Shown here piece by piece: positions 38,668 to 49,578 of a stretch of 64,000 bases of DNA. This stretch comes from Sialis fuliginosa (Eukaryota; Arthropoda; Insecta; Megaloptera; Sialidae), in assembly GCA_961205875.1 (NCBI GenBank), contig OY540813.1, positions 35,249,001 through 35,313,000 of the forward strand, read 5' to 3'. The position numbers and the translations under genes are program-made. Position 1 is the stretch's first letter, and each line of letters starts with the position of its first letter. The notes below the pieces were generated by a model. The model did no database searches. It was not told where the DNA came from and worked only from the letters and a program-made list of their open reading frames with translations.

Positions 38668-40825
38668 GGGTTCCGTAGATAAATATGAACCCTTATAGTT
38701 TCGCTCTGCCCGTCTGTGTATATAATAGATTTTAATTAGTACTTCCAATGAAAATTATAACGAACACTCAAAAAAGTTTTATACCTCCTATAACCTATAA
38801 AATGAAAAATGAAAATTTTTTTTCACTAACCCTATTGAGTGGGAAATCTATAGGTCTCCTAAAATGCAACACAAAATATTAGATGACCTTTTGATTATGT
38901 ATGTATAACACTTCAGTCACGATATAGTGGAGTCATATAACCGACCTTTTTTGATTGAATAAAACAATCTCTCCCTACAGCGATTTTATGGTTTTATAAT
39001 GTTCTGGGGATCAAGAGAAGTTTATAACTGAGTTTGTGGATTAATCCGTTTTCCGCGCGGTACTTTTTTCACGACTTTTCCGGAAAATCATCAATTTTTC
39101 TTGTTTGCGGTTCGGTTTTTCGCGAATATTTCAGCTTCTACTTGATCAATACAAACCAAAAAAATAGGGTCACTCATAATGAACCCTTCTATCGATCTGT
39201 GGAAGGCGGAACACTAACTTAATTCATAACCTTAAAAAAAAATTACAAAATGTGCTTAACACAAATTTTTCATTTCTTCTCAATTACTTTGTAACAAATA
39301 TGAATATTTTGATGAAAATAAGAATAAATGTACTTCTCTGATCCTCAATAAGCCTATCAAATTGTATTTTAAAATATTCATAATTTCCAGAAAAATTTAT
39401 ATTAAAAAAAAAAAATTAATTGATGCGCCATCCTTGAACAAACCATCGTAGAGCAATTTTGTTTATGTGAAATTATAGTGTTTTTTATGCCCTATGAAAT
39501 GATTTATATATATTTACCCATACATATTGAAACAAAAAAGTTATTTAGGTTTTTCTGAACTGATTTATTTCATTATTGTTCAAAATAAATTACAAAATTT
39601 AAAATCTAGTTAAAAGATAAGTGTTAGAAATGAATTTAACAAATTTTTATTATATTAATTAGTAGGTTGCCCAAAAATTCCGAAATTTTAAAATTTCATC
39701 TGCACAGATTAATCAGTTTTTTTTGTTAAAAATACATTTGTATACTTGAAATTTTTATTTTTAGTAACGAGAAAGATTAAAAAAATTAATTTAATTAAAT
39801 TCCAAATTATTTATAAGAACAACATAAAATTACAGATGGATACTCAAAAAATATATTTTCACAAAGCCTTATTCGCTTAACATTTATGAATTATCAGATT
39901 AATCAAAAGTTTCATTTCATGTATGTAATGAAGTCGTTTTTATACGGACCATCTTCATTCCTGTAGAACTACCAAATGAAATTAATATCCATAAGCTAAC
40001 TATTGCACAAGGGCATCTGTCAGAAGACCTAATTTTTTTTAACCCTTTCTTATTACTAAAAATAAAAATGTAATCTATACAAATGTATTTTTAAGAAAAT
40101 AACTGATTAATCTGTGCTGGTGAAATTTTAGAATTTCTGAATTTTTGGGACAACCTAACAATTAATATAATAAAAATATGTTGAATTCATTTCAAACACC
40201 CATCTTCTAACTAGATTTTAAATTTTGTAATTTATTCATATTTGTTACAAAGTAATTAAGAAAAAATAAAAAATTTTTTTTAGGTTATGAATTAAGTTAT
40301 AGTGTTCCGCTTTCCACAGATCGATAGAAGGGTTCATTGCTAGTGACCCTATTTTTTTTTTTGGTTGGTATTGATCAAGTAGAAACCGAGATATTCGTGA
40401 AAAACCGAACCGCAAACAAGAAAAATTGATGATTTTCCGGAAAAGTCGTGAAAAAAGTACGCGAAAAACGGATTAATCCACAAACTCAGTTATGAACTTC
40501 TCTTGATCCCTAGAACATTTTAAAACCATAAAATCGCTGTAGGGAGAGATTGTTTTATTCAATTAAAAATTTTGGTTATATGTATGACTCCACTAATATA
40601 TTTTCTTTTAAATGTCGTTGTGTGAGCGTCTCCCTCCCCTCTAATATCTATACTATCAATTCAAAAAATCTGAAAAAATTCGAGAATGTAACTTTTAATT
40701 AATTAGTACTATATAATGAAAATTATAACGAACACTAGCAAAAATAGTTCACGAAAAATTTTGAAATAACTCTTTTTACAAATCGTAATATATACGTGCC
40801 CAACACGCACTTGACCGTTTTATTT
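38668..40825 (-). mobile_element. GGGTTCCGTA-type repeat split by a foldback element
   Basis: The left part, 38668-38924, begins TAGGGTTCCGTAGATAAA. The right part, 40596-40825, ends with CCCAACACGCACTTGACCG. It is the counterpart of 25470-26507 in unit B, in the same interval between H1 and the H1 ghost, so it predates the duplication of the units. Confidence 0.72.
38925..40595. mobile_element. Foldback element, 1.67 kb, TAGTGGAGTC ends
   Basis: Ends TAGTGGAGTCATA and TATGACTCCACTA. Long inverted arms carry CGGAAAATCATCAATTTTTC and its complement. Compared with the uninterrupted run in unit B (CAGTCACGATATATTTGC, reverse of 25945-25965), the flanks suggest a 3-bp duplication ATA. The 62-residue ORF at 39034 is arm sequence. 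Unit D keeps one truncated arm with the same junction. Confidence 0.87.
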
Positions 40826-40999
40826 ATTTAAATACTTCTTTGTACCTGATAACATTAAAAAATAAATTTTACTTATTTGTAAAACAAAAATATTCAATTA
40901 GATTTTCGGCGGTTTCGTTACTATAAAATTTGAGCAAAAAAAGTTACATATAAAGAATTAGAGGCAATGACTAAAAAACAGTCACACAAATTTTAACCT

Positions 41000-41610
41000 T
41001 AGAAATTACTGTAAAAACTCTTTTGTAAACGTTATTGTAGCCCTAAAGGTCCATTTAATTTCATTGTTACATAAGATTGCGTAACATAACATATTTACTT
41101 CCAGTAATACACAATGATTATAACAGACCAGTCACAGAACGTCAGATATTTATCAGAACCATGTAGAGAAAACATCCGTTTCTAGAAATCGTTTTTTGGA
41201 TCTCATCTTTGTCCTTAACTCGACATACTTTTTATTATTTTAAATGCTAATTATAAGATATAATGTTTGAAAATAAGTAACAGTTTGAACACTATATTCA
41301 GTTTTACATATTAATAAAAATTAAACATGAATTAGTAGTATAGTTTGATCTTAAGTTAACCATAAAACACTCATATACGTGTTTGTGTCCGTTACAACTC
41401 GAGTTTTTCACATTTTACTAAAAAATCCCAGTAAATACAGTAGATTAGACATATGTTATATCAAGAACAGATGTATAATATTGCTAAATTATAAATATTG
41501 TATTTGATATATGAGATTGGATACATTGATGTTTTAAAAGTCGACGGGTCGAACGGGCAGAATCTGTGCTAAATGTTACCACACAACGCAATGGGGAAAT
41601 GTATGGCACA
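41000..41610 (-). pseudogene. H1 ghost, unit C: upstream region fused to 3'UTR
   Basis: The minus strand shows the H1 upstream region ending TGACGTTCTGTGACTGGTC and CATTGTGTATTA. At about 41102 it is joined to GGAAGTAAATATGTTATG, the end of H1 and its 3'UTR, then GTAACAATGAAATTAAATGG and a decayed stem-loop (GACCTTTAGGGCT). The joint is the same as in unit B, so it arose once. Confidence 0.88.
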
Positions 41611-42091
41611 TTTAAAATATTTAATTTTTATTAAAAATATTATTTTATTAGTAAATATAATATGTATAAATATTATATAATGTATTACTACCTGTAAAAA
41701 TATTAATATTGTATTTCAAATAAAAAAAAAAATACACACACGTACTATACGCTATAATGTTTACAACTTTTTTTAACTAGATGTTTCTATTTAATAATTA
41801 TATTAAGAACTTACATTTTCATATATATTTAGCATATTATGTTTAGTTGTGTTTTGCTTGAATCATATTCTTCAATTTAATACAATCAAAATTAAAATAG
41901 GGTTTCACTCTGAAATTTTTGTTGAAGTATCACATAATTTAATCATTCCCTCTTTTCAATAGTTGTCTCTACAGATAATTTAAAAAAAATTATTTATTTA
42001 TAATTATACCTAAATGTGCAAATTACATTTCTGTCAAAATTTAAAAATATAATCACCGGTTTTAGTATTAACTCTTTTTGAATAGATATTT
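41611..42091. other. Spacer with partial hAT remnant
   Basis: No gene. About 41847-42035 matches one part of the hAT element at 27710-28231, but the end with the transposase fragment is deleted. Confidence 0.65.
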
Positions 42092-42107
42092 GGCTCTACA
42101 AAGAGCC
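42092..42107 (-). terminator. Histone 3' stem-loop of H2B (unit C)
   Basis: Minus-strand GGCTCT-TTGT-AGAGCC, perfect stem. Confidence 0.93.
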
Positions 42108-42137
42108 GTTTTTTCTATTTCTGATGGTCGTCATAAT

Positions 42138-42509
42138 TTATTTTGAACTTGTATATTTAGTGACGGCCTTGGTGCCTTCACTGACAGCGTGTTTTGCGAG
42201 TTCACCGGGCAATAACAGTCTGACGGCAGTTTGAATCTCCCGACTAGTGATTGTAGAACGCTTGTTGTAGTGAGCGAGACGAGATGATTCAGCCGCAATC
42301 CGTTCGAAAATGTCGTTGACAAAACTGTTCATGATGCTCATGGCTTTGCTCGAGACACCAGTGTCGGGATGTACTTGTTTCAATACTTTGTAGATGTAGA
42401 TGGCGTAACTTTCCTTACGCTTACGTTTCTTTTTCTTGTCGGTTTTCGTGATGTTTTTCTGAGCTTTACCAGCCTTTTTGGCGGCTTTACCGCTTACTTT
42501 TGGTGGCAT
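42138..42509 (-). CDS. H2B: Histone H2B, unit C
   Basis: 123 residues, identical protein to units A and B, and closely similar DNA. It converges with H1 at 37814 across the foldback element and H1 ghost. It is divergent from H2A at 42807, sharing 297 bp. The start is set by the invariant MPPK N-terminus. The downstream sequence near the stop (TATTTTGAACTTGTATATTT on the plus strand) closely resembles the H2B relic at 33945. Confidence 0.98.
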   Translation of the reverse strand: MPPKVSGKAAKKAGKAQKNITKTDKKKKRKRKESYAIYIYKVLKQVHPDTGVSSKAMSIMNSFVNDIFERIAAESSRLAHYNKRSTITSREIQTAVRLLLPGELAKHAVSEGTKAVTKYTSSK

Positions 42510-43181
<672 letters not shown>

Positions 43182-43201
43182 ACATATAAAACAAAAAAAA
43201 C

Positions 43202-43217
43202 GGTCCCCCCAGGGACC
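43202..43217 (+). terminator. Histone 3' stem-loop of H2A (unit C)
   Basis: GGTCCC-CCCA-GGGACC, perfect stem with an unusual C-rich loop. Confidence 0.9.
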
Positions 43218-44380
43218 AAAGTAATGTTAAATTAGAGTTATAAACGTATACACTGGTTTTTACAAAAAATCTAAAAAGAAAATTAAAGCACCGAGTCACA
43301 TTTTATACAATTTCTTAAATTCAGATTAAAAACTTATCTTGGTGTTTGGACATGTTTACACATATTTATATACCAGATATGACTGCAATTATTTTTTACT
43401 TTCTTATACCATGTGTATGAAATATACATAAAAACAAACTTGTTTGTTTAAACGTCAAAATTTATTTAAGAAAAGGTAATCACAAGCTTTCGATTCACAG
43501 AATCATCGTCAGGCTAAAATATAATAAATAACAATTAAATACAATTAATATAATGCAAAATATTGATATTTTAAAATAAAAATTCAGAAATATACCTATT
43601 AATACAGATTTAAATTTGAGAACGATGTCGTTATCTCAATAATATACATGTGACTACGGAAATGTTTGAAAAAATAACAAATATCTTAGTAACTCAAATA
43701 GTTACCAAGGAACGAAAAAGTTGATTTAAAAAATTAATGACAGAAATAATTAATTATTTAAAATTGTGTTGTAAATAGTAGATAATGTGGATATGTCAGT
43801 TTTCTTGTTAATTGTATTATTGTTTCTTTTTATGTGTAACATTTCGGAAATGTAACGTTTAGCTTAATGTTTTTCATTATCTAAAATTTTAGTTTGTTTA
43901 TAATCAAAAATATGCCCTGTACTATAATGCTGTGAAATATACATATAGTATAAGTAATTATAGTGAAGCCAATTTTTTTCGAACCCCGGATTTTGACGGA
44001 ATTATCAATTTTGACCTTCCCTGAATCCATTTTCGCCATGATGTATGTGTGTCTGTCTGTCGGTCTGTCTGTAAGCGCTGTAACTCAAATACGACAAATC
44101 GTATAAGGGTGAAATTTTATATTTAAGATTAATTTTTGTCTGGGAAAAAAACGACCTATTTTTGAAAACGATCTTTCAACCGGATACGGATGTTTACCTA
44201 CGTCGATTTTTGAATGTTTCGAATTTCTCTGAAACAGTGCAAAATAGAGAAAAATGGTCAAGTTAGAAAATGTAGGTAATATCTAAATCTATAATTTATG
44301 TTCTATTCATTTTTTCGTAAAAACAAATTTTTGAAAAAAAATTTTTTTATTATAATTCAAATGGTTCATAACAGAGGAGA
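43218..44380. other. Repeat-like region without genes
   Basis: Contains a GTGTGTCTGTCTGTC run at about 44047 followed by sequence resembling insect repeat tails (GTAACTCAAATACGAC). No coding region. Confidence 0.55.
43487..43512 (-). ncRNA. Hammerhead-ribozyme-like core, unproven
   Basis: The minus strand reads CTGACGA, then TGATTC-TGT-GAATC, then GAAA. That matches the hammerhead core CUGANGA, a perfect stem II and GAAA. No convincing stem I or stem III partner or cleavage site was found nearby. It may be a relic from a Penelope-like or other retroelement tail, or chance. Confidence 0.25.
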
Positions 44381-44868
44381 AATATCTGCCATGACTGTCA
44401 TGGGACGTTCTTATACGTATTACAGAGATTGAACAGTGTGTGTGTTTGCCATAGGTACCATGGGACTTTCTTATACGTAATATTGAGAGTGAACAGTGTA
44501 GGTGAATCTAAATAATTATATAAAAAAATTCTTTCTGGCTAAATCACAAATGTTGGAAAAAAATGTATGGGGAATAAATTATAGATAATAACATACTCGA
44601 CATTTTTTATCTAAAACATTTATTTCTTATTTCAAAAATAATTCAAAAATCCAAAAATTTACGAGAGTAAACATCCGTTTTCAGTTATTACGTTAAAAAA
44701 AATCGCTTGTTATATAATGGAGAGAATAATATTACTTATATTATTAATTTTGTTCTATCTTGTTAGTTTGTTAGAAATGTTTTAATAAACAAAGAATCAC
44801 GTATACAATTATCCGTTAGGATTACGTATAAGAAAGTCCCGTGGTTCCCAAGGCAGATATTTTTATTT
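44381..44868. mobile_element. MITE, about 490 bp
   Basis: Inverted ends AAATATCTGCC...TTCTTATACGTA (44383-44420) and TACGTATAAGAAAGTCCC...GGCAGATATTT (to 44868). The left end is followed by a partial tandem copy (CCATGGGACTTTCTTATACG, 44458). Non-coding. Confidence 0.75.
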
Positions 44869-45818
44869 AAGTAGGTTTCCAGAGTACCGTGTGTGGCGGG
44901 CTCTACAGTTCTAATATTGAAAATTCTGTAGTTTACCCCCTTTGTATAGCAAACTCATGATTTTTGACAGTTGCTGGTAGGTATATCAGAAAACTCTTCC
45001 GTGTGCAAAGGGTTAATAATCAATCCTTTTTTAGAGATTAGGTGCTAGATATGTAAAATGGCAACACTTAATTGTATTTATTTTGATTTCTAAATCGGGT
45101 ATACTGAGAATAGATATTAATAATACGATAACGAATAATTTTAGGTATACAAAAGTTGTTTGCACTTGAAAGTTTTTTTAAGTTCCAAAAACATAAGGTG
45201 TTCCATTAATACAAATTGAGTTTTGTTACTTTGAATTATTAATGTTTGCAGTTTTTTAAATCTTGTAAAGTTGGAAAGTCAATAATTTAAAATATATATT
45301 TATATATTGTTCCACTGTCTAGTTGAATTTCGTATTGATTATATTTTATTATTTTGGAGGAAATTGTTTATTGTTGATTTTCATAAGAAGGGATTCAAAC
45401 ATAAATGTTTAAATAGGGGTTGAGTCAATTTAAATATATTTGTGTTTTGTTTTATTAATTTATAAATTATAAATTTTTTTTACGCTACCATAGGAATACA
45501 GGGTGGGCGAGCAACAATTTTCTATAATTTTTTACTCAGAAAGAAAAATCATAAAACTAAAAAAGAGCTTAGAACTAAGCAAGGACTCTCGGAGAATTGT
45601 TTTTAAAATTTATTGTTAATTTTTTATGCAACTTTTTTATAAAGAAAAAATTCTGAAAAAAAAAATGAATTACATATTATATAAAAAAAATTGTGAGAAT
45701 CTTTGCATAATTTTAAGTACATTTTACCTCTTGCAATTATTTATAAAAATTAGTAATTTTCGAGTAAAAAAATATGGAAAATCCAGAAAGTTTTCTTCGG
45801 TTTACTCCTTATAATAAA
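44869..45818. other. AT-rich spacer, no gene
   Basis: No gene is supported. The 62-residue frame at 45626 is lysine/asparagine-rich AT sequence without a domain. TAGGAATACAGGGTGGGCGAG at 45491 looks like a repeat terminus. Confidence 0.5.
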
Positions 45819-46088
45819 CTAGCGCGCTGGACCCGGTGTTACTCGAGTATATACATTTAATCTGTAAAGTAAAGATTCTGTAATAATTTTTTTCAATTAA
45901 AGTATTTCTATATTGGAATCAATTAATTTTCAAGTTTTTTAATACAATGTCATGGATAACAGCCCAGAAATCAAGTTCATACAAAGTCTCCGCGTTACAG
46001 AGCCTTCCGATTTTCTATAAGATATGTCCCCGCAGCATGATATGTACTTATTTTGTATCTTTATGAATATGAAGGAATCCTTACATAA
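45819..46088 (-). mobile_element. Helitron-like end, second family
   Basis: The minus strand ends GTAACACCGGGTCCAGCGCG followed by CTAG, with host T. The intact relative at 46089 has the hairpin ACCCG-AGTAACAC-CGGGT. The 5' end is probably at the border with the next copy. Confidence 0.5.
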
Positions 46089-46380
46089 CTAACGCTTTGG
46101 ACCCGGTGTTACTCGGGTTTATAAATTTAATCTCTAAAGTAAAAATTATTTAATTTTTTTTCTGTTCAATTATATCTATATTGGAATACAGTAATTTCCA
46201 AGTTAATTATTTTCAAAATTTTAATTTAAAACAAAATTCACACCAAATTATTTAATTTTAAAAAAATACACACATTATTATAAGTCGAATCTCGATAAAT
46301 CAAAATCCGTTCACATCTATGGTTTCTCTATCTATGTCACCTAACTATAACCTCTATAACTCGAAACTCTCATTAAAAAA
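46089..46380 (-). mobile_element. Helitron-like end, second family, tandem copy
   Basis: AACGCTTTGGACCCGGTGTT at 46091 repeats the preceding copy's start, and the next 110 bases are similar too. Right boundary not determined. A third degraded start lies at about 57882 (CAGCGCATTGGCTTGGTGTT). Confidence 0.45.
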
Positions 46381-46795
46381 TTTACTTCTAATATTGGAAT
46401 ATAATAATTTCCAGATCAACAAATAATTAAATTTTTAATTTAATGTTGAATTTCGCCTTGACATGTTGGTGTATCCTAAGTATGAACGATTGGCGTAGTG
46501 TTTTTGTTTGATATGTTTTAAACTCTTGTCGTATAAAAATATATTACATACTTATATCACATTTGTTTTTGATACGACAACGATAAAAAATTGTTTTATA
46601 ACTTTTACGCCATAACTATAGAATTTAAAATGTTTCAAATTAATATAAAGAGTGACAAATTAAGAGTGACCCATTTTTAATTAATGATATCGAAAACAGT
46701 AATCACTTAGTGAACCTAATTTTAACTGTAATATCTTTTGTTAACCTTAACCAATTAAATTATTCAGACTCAGTGGTGGTTCCGACAACAATTAA

Positions 46796-47140
46796 ATGTT
46801 CCCGTGGCTTCAAATCGCAAGACAATTGGAAGTGAATCGGAGAAAAAAAACAAACAGGATTGAAGCAAATTTTAATCAATCAAATCTAATTTTGAAGAAA
46901 GATTTACACTTTCATCCATACAAATGGCAAAACGCTCAAAAACTTTTTCCAAATGACTTAAACACATGTTTGGATTTCTGTCGTTGGATTTTAGATAGAG
47001 GGAATAATTTTGTTAACATCATAATTATGAGCAACGAAGCGCATTTCCAATTTCTTGGCGAGAGGAATAAACAGAATTTGTGTTACTCGTCTGTCGAAAA
47101 CCATCAATCGGCCATAACACCATTTTTACAAAAACTTTAA
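46796..47140 (+). pseudogene. Mariner-like transposase fragment
   Basis: A 114-residue frame with LKKDLHFHPYKWQNAQKL, then LDFCRWILDRG and MSNEAHFQFLGERNKQN. This is the insect mariner-like pattern LKKDLHxHPYK...FSDEAHF...G.VNKQN. The expected first catalytic aspartate (SDEAHF) is Asn here. The C-terminal catalytic part is absent. Non-functional. Confidence 0.85.
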
Positions 47141-47176
47141 GGTTCACAAAAGATTTGATAGATAAAATTAGGCCCA

Positions 47177-47996
47177 CTAAAAGTGCGTTCCAGGGATGAA
47201 TCTGGACCCTATTTCAGCCAAAGCGCCGTCTTCTGACAGTATCTGGAAGTTCCTGAACCATATACGATTATCCAAAACACTGAATGTGTAAACATTATTG
47301 AAGAACGGCTGGTTCTTCGGGTGGTGGTTAGGAACACCAAATGTTTGACTGAATACTTCCTTCATCAGAACATAATGAGGTTCTTCGGTGAAATTATTAT
47401 TGAAGGAAAGTAATGCACGTGAACCTCTTAAGCAATTCCCTGTTAGTTTTAACTCCTTATCGTATTAACTGAAAAAATAAATGTTTTGTTTGGTAATTTT
47501 TTTAATTTTAACTCGTTCAAAACTAAAAATAATACAGAACAAAGAAAAATATCACAGTTAAAAAACATTATTATAATAGTTTTTTTTAAAATATTTTAAC
47601 TATCCGGCATAGAAATAATTTTGATTGTAGAAATTATTGTAAAATGCAAATTTTGATTTCTGCAACAATCACAAAATAATGCAAATCATTTCAACGATGA
47701 AAAATATGAACCCCGGTAAACAAAGAATCTTAAGGATATTTAATTAAATTATAAAAAAGAAGGGACTTACTCTCCTGACAGATGTCCGCTAACTCCGTTG
47801 TTTACAACTTTGGTATATACGTATAAGGAATTGTATCAGATATATCCGGTTTAATTTCTGGCTTTTACTGACACTCATTGGTTCTTACAATTGCATCATT
47901 CAGAATATTTGACACGTCATGATCGTTTCAAACGCCAAACGGAACGATGTAATCAACGATCGTAACGTTACAAGTGCCATCTGGAACGCACCCTAA
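47177..47996. mobile_element. Small TIR element carrying a gene fragment
   Basis: AAGTGCGTTCCAG at about 47181 and CTGGAACGCACCC at about 47982-47994 form inverted ends. It lies inside the mariner-like element and holds the BRX1-like exon just inside the left end. No clear target duplication; superfamily not determined. Confidence 0.65.
47198..47468 (-). pseudogene. BRX1 (Brix-domain ribosome biogenesis protein) exon fragment
   Basis: The minus strand encodes ELKLTGNCLRGSRALLSF, then PHYVLMKEVFSQTFGVP, then HHPKNQPFFNNV, then DNRIWFRNFQI and ALAEIGSRF. This matches the Brix domain of BRX1/BRIX1, a 60S assembly factor, as known from the family (TGNCLKGSRPLL, HPKSQPF, DNRIWFRN, EIGPRF). TTATTTTTTCAG, a splice acceptor, stands directly before the exon. 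There is an apparent 1-bp frameshift near its start. The fragment stops where a transposon end begins, so it is a captured genomic exon, not a gene. Confidence 0.9.
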
Positions 47997-49578
47997 GTGA
48001 TTACTTATTTCGATATTATTAATTAAGAATGGGTTACTCTTAATCTGTCACCCTGTATTACACATACCTTTAGTCTTATATGAAAAAGACTCCGACATGG
48101 AAGTCGAAACATCAAGCCATACATATGTTCATATGGACAACGGCAACAAAAAAACATTTAAACGTTGACATCAGTTCGGAAACCAAAGTTCATATATGAA
48201 CAGCCATGAAAGCCTACAGATGATAATTACTTTTTTATGATAATGGAATAATGCTGACTTTTAAATATATTGTATATACTTACATGATTTGAAATAACAT
48301 TTTATGAATATTAAAAATAATTTCATTTTCGGTTTTTCTCCTCGTGTCTTTCAAAAAGTCATCTAAATTAAATCAATGTTTCTATATAAATATATTATTA
48401 GTAGCTTGTATACATTCTTGTTGTACATCCCTTCTACAATTAATTACAATTAACTATATATTAGTATATACCTACATTTCGTATTAAAAAAGATTAACCT
48501 TTTTTAAAATCAAATATTCTTGTAAATTAAACGAATTTTGTCACTGTATTCGAACAATTCGCAATAAATCATTTGAAATCAGTTCAACTATTTAAAAGTT
48601 AGAGCCGTTAGAGCACAGTAGATACACATTGACATTTTAGATGTATGATATACAGATTGGTACAGATGCACAGATGCTTGCATACATAGATAAGTAAATG
48701 TGGATCCTTAACAGATGTACAAATGCTAACAATTAAAAAAATATCATTTAAAATTACGTCAATGTTAATTGTTAATTAAATAAATACTTCTGATATTTAA
48801 AATACCTATGTAGGTAAAAATATTGATATATCAATAACTTTAGGTTTTAAATTTTAATGTATTACCTATGTTATGCCGAATGTTAGTCATTCGAATGCTG
48901 TAATTGTTTGTCTTCAATTTTTTTGTCAAATTTATTTATGAAAATTTTAATTATATATTACATTAGAGTTGTGCATATTTTTTCATTCGTTATGTTCTTT
49001 ATATTTCTTTTTTGTTATATTTTATTGTTCACTTCAAAATTTTAAATGGCCACTGACATTTAAAATTTTTTAAAATAATCAATAAAATATAATGTATCCA
49101 TAGTTACGACATTTGCAATTAATTTAGTAAATGCTTAAAGCGCATTATATGTAAACGTATTTTGTTTATTTTCTCCTCTTTAACATATCTTTTTCAAAAA
49201 TCAGACACGGGTTCATGGTTGTCAATTAACCAAAGTATTTGAAAAAAATTAAAAAAATCTAATATCGGTTTTCGTTTTGATACTTTTTTACATCAAAACT
49301 TTTTTTTTCCTTTTTTTTTCATTTTTTTTAAATCTGAAATTTGAACCTTACATTATATCGCTCAAGGAATATAAAAAAAATAATAAAAAAATTGTAACTT
49401 TTTTTTTGAAAAATTGGGGGCCCCTTGTTACCCCATTTATAAACTTTTTCAAAAAAGGCCCACTAGTTGTTATTTTTTACTCCCAAGGAATGTATATACC
49501 AAATTTCAAGTTTCTCCGATGAGTGGAAATGGTCAAAAAAATGATTGTGAGTGAGGACACTTCGTTATATATAGTAGA

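Larger units (their letters stand above)
46648..48055 (+). mobile_element. Mariner/Tc1-like element, 1.4 kb, broken
   Basis: Inverted ends of about 60 bp: left GAGTGACAAATTAAGAGTGA, right (inverted) GGGTGACAGATTAAGAGTAA, then AATTAATNATATCGAAA and AGTAATCACTTAG. TA dinucleotides flank it at 46646-46647 and 48056-48057. It contains half a transposase gene; the second half is replaced by another insertion. Confidence 0.85.
46495..49578 (-). mobile_element. Older Helitron-like copy, truncated and interrupted
   Basis: 46495-46620 matches 12405-12500, and 48281-49578 matches 12530-13734, with more divergence than copies 1-3 show among themselves. The 5' TC end (TCTACTATATATAACG, minus strand) is at 49578. 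The 3' half is missing. A mariner-like element (46648-48055) interrupts it. Confidence 0.82.

Noticed and set aside
39034-39222. 62-residue frame
   Set aside because: Lies in one arm of the unit C foldback; no recognisable domain.
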